Source: Clostridiales bacterium
GTDB lineage: Bacteria; Bacillota; Clostridia; Christensenellales; Pumilibacteraceae
Assembly (NCBI GenBank): GCA_022508445.1
Contig: JAFLVG010000004.1
Location: 55,712 to 119,711 of the forward strand
Reading direction: 5' to 3'
DNA: 64,000 nucleotides
Each line of letters opens with the position of its first letter. Within the stretch, counting starts at the first letter, position 1. This document shows, piece after piece, positions 44,244-53,634 of the stretch. The translations under genes were made by a program, and so were the position numbers. Under the pieces are notes generated by a model. That model was not told where the DNA came from and did no database searches. It worked only from the letters and a program-made list of their open reading frames with translations.

Positions 44244-44361
44244 ATTTCGACGATTTTCAGCCTTTTACTCCCAAAACGCTCCCAAATTTGAGAGCGTTTT
44301 GTTGTCCGTAAAAATCCGCGGACTGATTTGTATTAGTAAGTCATCACTCCCCATTACTCCC
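44244..44361 (+). repeat. Recombination-site-like direct repeat B
   Basis: Partner of the repeat at 30317; the 32 bp core is 44244-44275. It starts 23 bp after the broken helicase frame. A hairpin AAAACGCTC / GAGCGTTTT (44273-44300) and ACTCCCC boxes at 44346 and 44356 follow. On the minus strand the boxes read GGGAGT, resembling the GGGAGT-rich 3' ends I associate with integrase genes of gut Firmicutes; this last point is from memory. Confidence 0.6.
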
Positions 44362-44618
44362 CAATGTCCGTAAAAAACCTTGTCCTCACTTAGTCCGTCA
44401 TTCAAAATCAATGTCGAATTTTACAATTAATACAATAACCAATTTAACTGTTTGGTGAAAGATGGTTGACAAAGAATGTGGCAGATGTTATATTAATACT
44501 AACTCTACTATTACTTAATCATTATAATTTTAATTAAGTAAAAATATAATTTTTGGGGAGATTGTTTGTAAAGTTACATGGTAAAATGGTATTACAAATA
44601 ACAATTCAGGAGTATGAA

Positions 44619-45017
44619 ATGTTTTATAAAGTAAAAGCCAAATGTGGCCATGTGGGCAGAAATAATTACATAGAAAAGACTTTTTATGTGACAGCACATT
44701 CAGGAAAGGAGGCAGCACGAAAGGTGCGCTACTTGCCAAGAGTCAAACACGATCGTAAAGATGCGATTCTCAGTGTTGAACAGATATCGCGAACTGAGTT
44801 TGTTGAGGGTAATGCAGCGAACAGTATTGATACATATTTCAAGGTAACAAATTCGAGCGAACAACGCTTGTTAAAGGCTGTAGATCCGGGAGAAATACGT
44901 CCGGAGCCTCATAGTAAAAAATATAAAAAGAAGAGAGATGTAAGTTATATCATGAAACGAATGAAAATTCTACAAAAACAGTACGATAAAATGATGTCGG
45001 AGATTGTTTATGGATAA
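44619..45017 (+). CDS. Small basic protein, unknown function
   Basis: A 132 aa basic protein (MFYKVKAKCGHVGRNNYIEKTFYVTAHS...). It has Cys/His pairs near the N-terminus that could bind a metal and a Lys-rich C-terminal third (HSKKYKKKRDVSYIMKRMKIL). I chose the ATG at 44619 because AGGAG lies 6 nt upstream. It overlaps the next XRE gene. Unrecognised; it may bind nucleic acid. Confidence 0.6.
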   Translation: MFYKVKAKCGHVGRNNYIEKTFYVTAHSGKEAARKVRYLPRVKHDRKDAILSVEQISRTEFVEGNAANSIDTYFKVTNSSEQRLLKAVDPGEIRPEPHSKKYKKKRDVSYIMKRMKILQKQYDKMMSEIVYG

Positions 45018-46524
45018 GCGCAGAGTGGGGCAATTTTTAAAAACTCTAAGGCTACAAAAAGGGAAAAAGCAATTTCAGGTAGCAATGGATTTATCCGCAT
45101 ACGGTATAGATGTTTCGGATAAGACTGTAGCTAAGTGGGAGAAAGGTAATTTTCCTGATATGGATAAGTTGGCTATTATAGCCGATTATTACGGAGTAAA
45201 AGTTTCCGCTATTTTGAACGGTGAGCCTTATACTCCGCAAAAATTCGATGAAAAATATTTTATAGTAAATGACGAATGGATGCAACATTTTCCGGCGGAC
45301 GCATTGTATCAAACTCGTGTTGAACAAGAAAGGTTAGTTAAGACAAGAGTAAAAGATTTGTTATTGGAGCTTATAGAAAAGAAATCGTTGACAGAAACGC
45401 AAAACGATGAACTGAATTTTTTGCTTGCCAACTTTTACAGTGTAAGTGACTATGCGAAAGAAATAAATAATGAACTCGATTGCACAGGTAGTAAACAAGT
45501 AAAATTATTGCGGCAAGAGATATATCGGGAAATTTGCTCTATGCACGATTGCTCAGTTGATGAAATTTATTGGGAAATAAAAAAGCTTTATAATTATAAT
45601 AAACGAGCTACTTTTAGAAAAAATGTATGTGGGTATGAGGCAAATGTATCAGCTACAGAAAATATATTACTAGATTTGGAGAATTGGGAAAAGGATTTAT
45701 TGCTCGCTCAAATCCAAACTCAAAATATTGCCGGTTTCTACGATAAACTTACATACTTTCGACAATACGGTGTTGATTATGATGAGGAGCGTATAACCAA
45801 AGAGGGCATAAAGCTGTTAATTAAATGCGGCGCTCAATTAAATCCGGCGTTATTGGGTTATAAGTTATTTCAATATGATTACTTTTCCATTATGGATAGA
45901 ATGGAAACGTTGCATGCTGCTGTAGAAGCTAAATTGCTCGTTTCGGCGTACAATGAAGAAAAACAAGCTGTTGAGTTATATTGGGTAGAAAATAATACAA
46001 AGAATAGACTGATTGATTTATATTACATGATAAACTGTAGTCGAAATAAGGATAAGAAAATATCGTTTGATGAACTATACAATCTTTTTATTTCCAACGA
46101 CACCTTACCTGAAAGTTTACTATTAGAAAGATATAATGAAGGTGAACGGTCAACTTTGAGTCGGAAGGAGCAATTACTGCAAGCAGAATGGATGTTTGTT
46201 GGGGAGATTGCAAAGTGGAATGAATGTAAAGAGCGTGAAAGTAAATATAAAGATTATGAGCGTGAGCTACATGAATTAGAAAAACGGTGGATTGCCGGTG
46301 AAGCGATTGGTGAAATTGAGTACACAGAGTGGATTGGAGAAGAAGACGGTGTTCTAACTGAAAGTGATATTATGATGAGATTATGCGAAATGTCGTATGA
46401 CGAATATCTTGAAAGTAGAAATGCAGAGTTAACAACAGAATTGCTTGCAGAAATAGATACACTCTCGTTAAATGAAATACGGCAAAAATATTTTCCTGTG
46501 GAGGAAAGATATGAAGAATTATAA
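45010..46524 (+). CDS. Large XRE-type HTH protein 1
   Basis: A 504 aa protein. Residues 3-65 are an XRE/Cro helix-turn-helix (VGQFLKTLRLQKGKKQFQVAMDLSAYGIDVSDKTVAKWEKGNFPDMDKLAIIADYYGVKVSAILNGE). The remaining ~435 residues are helical and of unknown fold, with charged stretches near the end (KERESKYKDYERELHELEKRW). GGAG precedes the ATG, which overlaps the previous gene. The next gene encodes a second protein of the same plan, so they may act as a pair. Confidence 0.7.
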   Translation: MDKRRVGQFLKTLRLQKGKKQFQVAMDLSAYGIDVSDKTVAKWEKGNFPDMDKLAIIADYYGVKVSAILNGEPYTPQKFDEKYFIVNDEWMQHFPADALYQTRVEQERLVKTRVKDLLLELIEKKSLTETQNDELNFLLANFYSVSDYAKEINNELDCTGSKQVKLLRQEIYREICSMHDCSVDEIYWEIKKLYNYNKRATFRKNVCGYEANVSATENILLDLENWEKDLLLAQIQTQNIAGFYDKLTYFRQYGVDYDEERITKEGIKLLIKCGAQLNPALLGYKLFQYDYFSIMDRMETLHAAVEAKLLVSAYNEEKQAVELYWVENNTKNRLIDLYYMINCSRNKDKKISFDELYNLFISNDTLPESLLLERYNEGERSTLSRKEQLLQAEWMFVGEIAKWNECKERESKYKDYERELHELEKRWIAGEAIGEIEYTEWIGEEDGVLTESDIMMRLCEMSYDEYLESRNAELTTELLAEIDTLSLNEIRQKYFPVEERYEEL

Positions 46525-47602
46525 GTTGGGTAACTTTATTTGCGAATTACGTGAAGCTGCCGGAATGGACCAGAAGACATTAGCGTCATTATTGGGCGTT
46601 TCAGCATCGGCGATTAGTCAATGTGAAAACGGCGGCGGAATTAAAACAGAAAAACTGTTTCAATTATCGGAATTGTTTGGTGTCACATTAGATGAATTGT
46701 TAAGTGGTAAGCGTGCCGAGCAGCCTATTGCAGAGCGACTCGATGATTTGTATAACATAAATAAAAATGAACTGCAAAAAGCCGTTGATAACGGTGATTA
46801 TGAGCTAATAGTGAAAATATTTCGACGCATAAAAATAGTGCGCGAACGATTTGAGGAGCTGATTTATAAACGTATTTTTGCCAAAATAACGGCAGATGAA
46901 AATATAGAGTTGGACTACCTTAAACGCTATTATAATTTAAATCTTTACTCTAGCCAATGCTTTACTACTACTGTTGTGTTTTTTAACGATAATCAGAGAT
47001 ATGATTATATTCAAGAAACATTATTAAATGCCTTTAGTAGTGATAGGCGAAATTTAATAGAGTGGGAATTGCATAAAATATTCTCGTTAAACATTAATTT
47101 ACATCTACAGGAAATATTGGATATAATCGAGAGTGATGAAAGAATTGAAACAGAGCAAGATAGATTATACTGTTTTACTACTGTGTTTCGTGCATTGCCG
47201 ACATTGTCGAAAGATCTATTCTTTTCGGAAATTGTATATGTAAGTGGCAGTTTCAATATGAAGCTACCGGTTATAAATGTCTTGTTGGAGCATGGAGCCA
47301 AACTTCTGTATCCTATAGTTGTTAAGAATATGACACATATCGATAAAGATATTGTGGCTTCATTTGAAGGAAATGTGGAATACGATCGAAAGCTGTTCGA
47401 CATTGCAGCGATTTATCAAAATAATTATATAAACAGTTTTAGTTTTAACGATTTTGTAAGGCTTACGTATGACGAATATCAAGCATGTATCTATGAAGAG
47501 GGAATGCAAGAGTTAGTACGATTGGCAAAATTATGGCGTAGCGATAAAATCGCATACTGGGACACATTCAAAACGGTCAAATTATACCGCAAACAATTTT
47601 AA
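46511..47602 (+). CDS. Large XRE-type HTH protein 2
   Basis: A 363 aa protein. Residues 5-65 are an XRE domain (LGNFICELREAAGMDQKTLASLLGVSASAISQCENGGGIKTEKLFQLSELFGVTLDELLSGK); the rest is a helical domain of unknown function. GAGGA precedes the ATG at 46511, which overlaps the stop of the previous XRE gene by 14 nt. The tight coupling of two large HTH proteins is unusual for simple repressors. Confidence 0.7.
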   Translation: MKNYKLGNFICELREAAGMDQKTLASLLGVSASAISQCENGGGIKTEKLFQLSELFGVTLDELLSGKRAEQPIAERLDDLYNINKNELQKAVDNGDYELIVKIFRRIKIVRERFEELIYKRIFAKITADENIELDYLKRYYNLNLYSSQCFTTTVVFFNDNQRYDYIQETLLNAFSSDRRNLIEWELHKIFSLNINLHLQEILDIIESDERIETEQDRLYCFTTVFRALPTLSKDLFFSEIVYVSGSFNMKLPVINVLLEHGAKLLYPIVVKNMTHIDKDIVASFEGNVEYDRKLFDIAAIYQNNYINSFSFNDFVRLTYDEYQACIYEEGMQELVRLAKLWRSDKIAYWDTFKTVKLYRKQF

Positions 47603-47615
47603 AGGAGGTAGAAAT

Positions 47616-47801
47616 ATGAGTAAAAACCGCGGAGTATCTAGTTATACCCATACGCAGAAACAGCTGGATAATTATGCTAATCAACACAATCCAAACAATC
47701 CTGCGTATTGGGCGAATTTGAATAACCACGCAAATCAGTGCAACCCAAATAATGAATTGTTTTATTGTGGTAGAAAAAATAAGGCTATAACTAAAAAATG
47801 A
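47616..47801 (+). CDS. Small Asn-rich protein with internal repeat
   Basis: A 61 aa protein whose middle repeats the unit NxANQxNPNN twice (NYANQHNPNN and NHANQCNPNN). A strong AAAGGAGG lies before the ATG, 13 nt after the preceding HTH gene, so it is expressed with it. Function unknown. Confidence 0.6.
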   Translation: MSKNRGVSSYTHTQKQLDNYANQHNPNNPAYWANLNNHANQCNPNNELFYCGRKNKAITKK

Positions 47802-47897
47802 TTTACAGTGACTTGCAACAGTTAGACAAATCACTGAACAATACTTCAATTAACATTGCTTTAATATCGACAAAAAATTCTTTTTTAGGGAGTAACG

Positions 47898-47926
47898 TTG
47901 ACTTTTTTGTTAGCAACTGTTATAAT
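47898..47926 (+). promoter_or_regulatory. Promoter of the restriction-like operon
   Basis: TTGACT (47898-47903), 17 bp, TATAAT (47921-47926), upstream of the small XRE regulator. Confidence 0.7.
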
Positions 47927-47952
47927 AGTTTATAATAATGAGGTTAAATACT

Positions 47953-48150
47953 ATGTTAATGAAAGATAAGCTATTATATATTAGAGCAAAGAAAAATATG
48001 AGCCAGGAAGCACTTGCGCGTGAATTGGGTGTATCGTTTGCAACCATTAACCGGTGGGAAAAAGGGCATACGACACCGTCTAAGAGACATGAGATGCTGA
48101 TTTATACTTATTGCAGTGAACACGATATAGTTATACCCAAATCGGAATAG
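47953..48150 (+). CDS. Small XRE/Cro-family regulator (controller-like)
   Basis: A 65 aa helix-turn-helix protein (LYIRAKKNMSQEALARELGVSFATINRWEKGHTTPSKRH). GAGG is 9 nt upstream of this ATG; an in-frame ATG at 47938 is an alternative. It lies directly before the methylase gene and probably controls the restriction-like operon in the manner of C proteins (inference). Confidence 0.75.
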   Translation: MLMKDKLLYIRAKKNMSQEALARELGVSFATINRWEKGHTTPSKRHEMLIYTYCSEHDIVIPKSE

Positions 48151-48167
48151 TGTAACGGAGCCTTACC

Positions 48168-49301
48168 ATGAAAGATAAAAAAAAATTAAGGGTTTTTGAG
48201 GCGTTCGCCGGTATCGGCGCACAAGCGTCTGCGCTTGATAGACTTCATATTAATTATGAAGTTGTAGGCATAAGCGATTGGTTTATTGATGCTATTGAGT
48301 GTTACGCAGCAATTCATAAACACGATATTTCAGTTGAAGTACCTAAAACCAGAGAAGAAGTTTTAGATTATTTAGGAAAATTTACATTCAGCGGCGACTC
48401 TGTACATAAATCGAATTTGAAAAACTTGAGCGAAGATCAATTACGAGATTTGTGTCGAGCTAATATTAAATGCAAAAATTTTGGAAGTATTGTTGATTTG
48501 CAGCCTGAAAATTTTCCGGAAACGGATTTGCTAGTTTACAGTTTTCCTTGCCAAGATCTTTCTACCGGCGGGTTGGGTAAAGGCATGAAAAAGGGTTCTG
48601 GTACGCGATCCGGTCTTTTGTGGGAAATTGAGCGGATTTTGATTGGACTAAAAGAACTTGGCAAATTGCCTGAATATTTATTAATGGAAAATGTGCGAGC
48701 AATTCAAGCGAGTTCAAATAAGCCGGATTTACAACAATGGCTCGAATTTTTGGAATCAATAGGTTATAAAAATGATAATTGTATGCTGTTAAATGCGCTA
48801 GATTTCGGTGTGCCACAAGACCGAGAGCGCGCATTTATAGTAAGCCATCTTGGTACAAAGTTAGAAGTATCCACTAATATCAAATTAAAGGAACGAAAAT
48901 ACGTTTTTAATAATTTCTTCCGTAACGATTATAATAATCCAATTTTCAGAGCAGAAGCTGACATTGCTCAATTAAATCCTACGCCGTCTAGGTTGAAAAT
49001 GTGGGAAATTAACGGTCGTAATTTAGATGAAAACACAACTGTCAGGACTATAACATGTAATATGGATAGAACTCATTGCGCTGCATTATTCCCGTATGAA
49101 GGAGCAAAAGGTAAGTCGTTTAGAAGACCTACAATTAGGGAGGCTTTTTTGCTAATGGGATTTACTGAGGAAGAATACGAGAGAACGCTGTCTTTGGAAT
49201 TCAGTTATAGAAAGATGAACAAACTTATTGGAAATTCAATTGTTGTAAATGTTTTAGAAGCTATATTTTATGTGATGTTCAAAGGTAAATACGGGTTGTA
49301 A
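48168..49301 (+). CDS. DNA (cytosine-5) methyltransferase
   Basis: A 377 aa C5 cytosine methylase. Motif I is VFEAFAGIGAQASAL (about residues 6-20), motif IV SFPCQDLSTGG with the catalytic Cys (about 127), motif VI LMENVRAI (about 171-178), motif VIII/QDRERAFIVS and the C-terminal motif X (NKLIGNSIVVNVLEAIF). A target-recognition region lies between VIII and IX. It would protect host DNA from the nucleases of this operon. Vsr at the end of the operon repairs T:G mismatches, which fits methylcytosine deamination. Confidence 0.93.
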   Translation: MKDKKKLRVFEAFAGIGAQASALDRLHINYEVVGISDWFIDAIECYAAIHKHDISVEVPKTREEVLDYLGKFTFSGDSVHKSNLKNLSEDQLRDLCRANIKCKNFGSIVDLQPENFPETDLLVYSFPCQDLSTGGLGKGMKKGSGTRSGLLWEIERILIGLKELGKLPEYLLMENVRAIQASSNKPDLQQWLEFLESIGYKNDNCMLLNALDFGVPQDRERAFIVSHLGTKLEVSTNIKLKERKYVFNNFFRNDYNNPIFRAEADIAQLNPTPSRLKMWEINGRNLDENTTVRTITCNMDRTHCAALFPYEGAKGKSFRRPTIREAFLLMGFTEEEYERTLSLEFSYRKMNKLIGNSIVVNVLEAIFYVMFKGKYGL

Positions 49302-49331
49302 CGATAGTTTTGAGTTGCATAGGAGAGTATA

Positions 49332-50792
49332 ATGAGTGAACTAGTAGAAAAACAATTCCCAGTTAAATCATTGTTAACCGGACTGAGATCGATAGGATAC
49401 AATTTTTCTACCGCAGTTGCGGATATAATTGATAACAGTATTTCTGCTGAAGCAACTGAAATAAATATTTTTTCAGACCCGCTGGCGGATGTGCCGTATT
49501 TTTGTATTTTAGATAACGGCTACGGTATGAACAGTAAGGAACTAGATAATGCAATGTTGCCAGGCTCTGATCGGACAGGCAAAGAGGACTCGGAGCTTGA
49601 ACTTGGTCGATTCGGGCTAGGTTTAAAATCTGCCTCATTGTCACAGTGCAAAGAGTTTATTGTAGCAAGTAAGAAGTTCGGAAAGATCCGTGCTATGTCT
49701 TTTGATTTGGATGTTATAGCAGAGAAGAATAAGTTGTTTCTAAAACAGTTGACTGAGAGTGAAATAGCTGAACTTCCTAAAATAAGTGAACTAAAAAAAT
49801 ATGAATCTGGAACTTTGGTCATTTGGACGAAGTTTGATAAAATAGAAGAACTAGCCAAAAATTTTGAGGAAAGCTTTAGAACGGCGGTTGCTGAATCAAA
49901 GAAACATGTAGAGCTTGTATTCCATAGATTCTATAATCAAATTGAGATTTTTTACAACAACCGTCGTATTGAAAAACGTGATCCATTTTTGCTGGACTCT
50001 GTTGGTAGACAGCAAACAGGGCGTACTTCCACAATTGATGTAGATAATTCCGTCATTACGGTTATCCCGTATACGCTCCCGTTTGCAAACACATTAACAG
50101 CAGAAGAAAAAGCATTGTTAGGGCATCCGAAAAGCATTTACGATGAGCAGGGGTTTTATTTATACAGAAACAAGAGACTCATTTCATGGGGTAGTTGGAT
50201 GCGGATGGGTATACGGAGTGAATTAAACAAACTGGCTAGAATTCAAGTCGATATACCGTCCACATTGGATTCGGTTTGGACATTGGATGTCAAGAAATCA
50301 TCAGCAAAAATACCGGATAAAATTAAAGAACGAATTCGGATGTCAATTGAAGATTCTATTTCAAGAAGTAAACGCACAACTAAATTCCCTGGAGCCAAAG
50401 AACAGTCGGTGGAATGTAAAGTTTGGCAAAGAATTAACGAGCACGAGGGTAAGATAAAGTATCAAATTAACAGAGAAATTCCGGCGTTGATTGCTCTTAA
50501 TGAAGCTTTAGGCGAAAATGAAAAAAGACTTTTAGAAATAGCGTTGTCGCAGATAGAGTGTTATTTGCCAAAATATTCCATAACTAACGATAATATGGAT
50601 GCTTTAAATATCATTAACAGCGGGGATGGGGTAGACGAAGAAAGGCTCATCGAGGAAATTCGACAAATCCTTCTTATGTGCTCTCCTGACGACAGAGATC
50701 GAATGTTTGACAGTATTTTTATGGCAGAAGGGTATCAAAAATTGTTTTCCAAAAAAGAAATTATACATAGGCGGTTATTTGAAAATGAATGA
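49332..50792 (+). CDS. GHKL ATPase (Hsp90/MutL/MORC-like)
   Basis: A 486 aa protein. The N-terminal ATP-binding fold shows motif N1 AVADIIDNSI, N2 LDNGYGMNSKEL and N3 LGRFGLGLKSAS. The rest is unassigned. ATPases of this type with Z1, DUF4420 and AIPR proteins next to a C5 methylase were described as restriction-modification-associated relatives of MORC (Iyer, Abhiman and Aravind, from memory). GGAGAG lies before the ATG. It overlaps the Z1 gene. Confidence 0.85.
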   Translation: MSELVEKQFPVKSLLTGLRSIGYNFSTAVADIIDNSISAEATEINIFSDPLADVPYFCILDNGYGMNSKELDNAMLPGSDRTGKEDSELELGRFGLGLKSASLSQCKEFIVASKKFGKIRAMSFDLDVIAEKNKLFLKQLTESEIAELPKISELKKYESGTLVIWTKFDKIEELAKNFEESFRTAVAESKKHVELVFHRFYNQIEIFYNNRRIEKRDPFLLDSVGRQQTGRTSTIDVDNSVITVIPYTLPFANTLTAEEKALLGHPKSIYDEQGFYLYRNKRLISWGSWMRMGIRSELNKLARIQVDIPSTLDSVWTLDVKKSSAKIPDKIKERIRMSIEDSISRSKRTTKFPGAKEQSVECKVWQRINEHEGKIKYQINREIPALIALNEALGENEKRLLEIALSQIECYLPKYSITNDNMDALNIINSGDGVDEERLIEEIRQILLMCSPDDRDRMFDSIFMAEGYQKLFSKKEIIHRRLFENE

Positions 50793-53634
50793 ATCATTAA
50801 AAAAATACTCGGAAAAGATTAAAACTGCATCCGATATTCTCTATAAATTGTTAAACGGCAAGAAGTGTACTCATTCTGAAGTTGTTGAACAGGCGAAGCA
50901 ACTCATGCCAATAGTATTTGACTCTTCGGTAAGTAGATTGCCGGAGTACGGTGTAATTCTTAAAGAAATAATCGATTACTATGAAATAGAAGTAGGCATT
51001 ATAACATATGCTCCAGATGTTATTGCTAAAGATAAGCAGTCTAGGTATTGGTTGACTAAAATCAAACCTACTATTCCGCACGCCTATTTTGATAGATACA
51101 AATTATATTTAAGAGCAGAAAATTTTGCTAATAAAACGATTGACAATATTGAATACACTTGTGAGGAGATTTTGTCTTACTGTGCTAATCCCAAGAACAC
51201 AAGTGGTATAGACAAAAAAAGAGGTTTAGTCGTTGGTGACGTTCAGTCCGGAAAAACTGCAAATTATCTTGGACTAATAAACATGGCATTTGATTACGGA
51301 TATAAAATAGTTGTCCTATTAGCCGGTATGACGAATTCTCTTCGTTTGCAAACACAAAAAAGAACTGATAAAGGTGTGATAGGAGCTAAAAGCGATTCAA
51401 TTGGAAACACAATAGAGTACATAGGAGTTGGGTTTAATCCGCAAGACCATTTTGCAGTCCCGTTTACTAATCAGGCGAATGATTTCGCTAAATTTATTCA
51501 AAGAAATTTAAATGCGGCGATTAGTGATTTTAACAAGCCTGTAGTATTGGTTGTGAAAAAAGTTAAAAGCATTTTGGAAAGTGTTAGCGAAAGATTACAA
51601 TCCGAATTGACTGAAAAGGGTGTGCTTGATTCTAAAAGTATATTAATTATTGACGACGAGGCAGATAATGCGTCAATTAATACCAGATCAGCAGATTCTC
51701 CTACATCAATTAACAGAAGTATTAGGGCCATTTTTAATAAATTCCCAATAGCGTCCTATGTGGGGTACACCGCAACGCCGTTTGCCAATATTTTTATAAA
51801 TCCGCATGACGAAGAAGATAATCTGGATCTTTTCCCGTCCGATTTTATTGTTCAGCTGAACTCGCCGGACAATTACTTTGGGGGCAGAAGAGTATTCCCT
51901 AAAGACGATGACAAACTTCCTAGATGTTTACGGCTATTAAATGAAGAGGAGTCTTATTTTTTGCCGGTTATTCACGATAAGACAAGCGAGTATCCGATAT
52001 TGCCTCACAGCTTGGAAGAAGCGATTCATGAATTTCTTATTAATAATGTTATAAGGACTATTCGTGGCCAAAAAACTAAGCATCGCTCTATGATGATTAA
52101 TATTACGCGCTATAATGACGTTCAACAGAGAATCGAATATAGCGTGTTACAGTATATTGAAAAGTTAAAAAATGCAATCGAGCAGTTGAGTTTATTTCCA
52201 GTAGAAGAGTTTATTAAAAATAAGCAGTGTCGGAATATTTACGACTTGTTTTTCACTCCGTTTTACGATGTGATTCGTAATGGTAATCAAGAAACAGGAG
52301 AAGCGCCTGTAAGTTGGTCTGCAATTCAAAGTGGGTTATATGATGAGATTAATCAAATGCAAGTTGCTGTAATCAACTCAAGAAACGGAAAGATGAGTAA
52401 ACGGAGCGGCGACAATGTGAATGTGCGCTTTGATTACGAAAATTATGAGGACGAAGGCGCCAGAGTAATAGCTATCGGCGGTATGGTCTTGTCTCGTGGA
52501 CTTACTCTTGAAGGCTTAATGACAAGTTATTATAGTCGAAATGCAGGAACATACGATACATTATTACAAATGTGTCGTTGGTTTGGATACAGACCGAAAT
52601 ACGAGGACCTTTGTCGTATCTATTTGACACAGGATAGCATTGATAGGTTTGATGCCGTTTTAGACGCTGTTGAAGATATGAAAACGCAGTTCTCTGAAAT
52701 GAAACGTCAGGATAAAAGGCCTAGGGATTTCGGATTAATGATTAAGGAATCGCCGGAAACCTTAAATACTACAATGCTCATAACAAGTAGAAATAAAATG
52801 CGTGGGACAGATATAGTAGAGTATAGGCTGAATTACGGTGGTGTATATGCGGATACTTCCAAATTGTCTCGCGATATTGCTGTCAATAACCATAACATTT
52901 TACAAGCTGAAGAGTTTCTGAAAAAAGTAGAAATAAAGAGAGTCCGTGATAGATGGATGGCATCGGATGTTTCAAAATTTGATGTAGCAGCGTTGATACG
53001 TGAACTAAAAATTCCGTATGTGAATAAGAAATTTGACACGGACGGACTCTCTGAATATATAGAAAACAGTGATATATTCCCGTATTGGGATATAGCTATC
53101 GCAACAGGTGATGCGAAAAGTTTGCATAATTGTTTTGGAATTAACGGAGCAAATGCTGCTTTGCGTAGTTTCCATGTGAACGGATTAAATGACAGCTATA
53201 TTAGAATTGGCGGAACAAATAACCGTGTCTTGGACCCCGGTGTTTTTGATTACGGGCTATGGCTTACAGAAGCTCAGCGCGAGTTGATTCTGCGTGAAAA
53301 ACAAAATAACAAAGGGGATACGCTTTCTGCTATTGATTATCTTAAAATGAGAAAGAACCCTATTTTAATTATTTATCCAATTGAGCTAAAAACTGAAGTA
53401 TCCGATGCTGAGTGTAAAGATGTTGAAAAAAGTGTTGTTGAGGATCTTAAGAAAAGTATTCGTGAAGAGGTCGGTAATACAACAACGCCTCTAGTTGCTT
53501 TTGCTTTTGGTTTTCCTAAAAAAGAATCGCCATTAAGGTTAAGATATAGGGCAAATATTGTTAAACTTGATAAATTGAACGAAAACTTGGAAGTCGACGA
53601 CGACGGTGAAGGTGAGGAGGACATTGATGATTAA
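50785..53634 (+). CDS. Z1 domain superfamily 2-like ATPase
   Basis: A 949 aa protein with a P-loop GDVQSGKTANYLGLI (about residues 150-164), a Walker B IIDDEADNASINT (about 288-300), GYTATPFANIF, and the Z1 core GGMVLSRGLTLEGLMTSYYSRN followed by QMCRWFGYR. It is probably a DNA translocase or motor of the system. I chose the ATG at 50785, overlapping the GHKL gene end by 8 nt; a GTG/ATG start upstream at 50707 would overlap further without gain. Confidence 0.87.
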   Translation: MNESLKKYSEKIKTASDILYKLLNGKKCTHSEVVEQAKQLMPIVFDSSVSRLPEYGVILKEIIDYYEIEVGIITYAPDVIAKDKQSRYWLTKIKPTIPHAYFDRYKLYLRAENFANKTIDNIEYTCEEILSYCANPKNTSGIDKKRGLVVGDVQSGKTANYLGLINMAFDYGYKIVVLLAGMTNSLRLQTQKRTDKGVIGAKSDSIGNTIEYIGVGFNPQDHFAVPFTNQANDFAKFIQRNLNAAISDFNKPVVLVVKKVKSILESVSERLQSELTEKGVLDSKSILIIDDEADNASINTRSADSPTSINRSIRAIFNKFPIASYVGYTATPFANIFINPHDEEDNLDLFPSDFIVQLNSPDNYFGGRRVFPKDDDKLPRCLRLLNEEESYFLPVIHDKTSEYPILPHSLEEAIHEFLINNVIRTIRGQKTKHRSMMINITRYNDVQQRIEYSVLQYIEKLKNAIEQLSLFPVEEFIKNKQCRNIYDLFFTPFYDVIRNGNQETGEAPVSWSAIQSGLYDEINQMQVAVINSRNGKMSKRSGDNVNVRFDYENYEDEGARVIAIGGMVLSRGLTLEGLMTSYYSRNAGTYDTLLQMCRWFGYRPKYEDLCRIYLTQDSIDRFDAVLDAVEDMKTQFSEMKRQDKRPRDFGLMIKESPETLNTTMLITSRNKMRGTDIVEYRLNYGGVYADTSKLSRDIAVNNHNILQAEEFLKKVEIKRVRDRWMASDVSKFDVAALIRELKIPYVNKKFDTDGLSEYIENSDIFPYWDIAIATGDAKSLHNCFGINGANAALRSFHVNGLNDSYIRIGGTNNRVLDPGVFDYGLWLTEAQRELILREKQNNKGDTLSAIDYLKMRKNPILIIYPIELKTEVSDAECKDVEKSVVEDLKKSIREEVGNTTTPLVAFAFGFPKKESPLRLRYRANIVKLDKLNENLEVDDDGEGEEDIDD

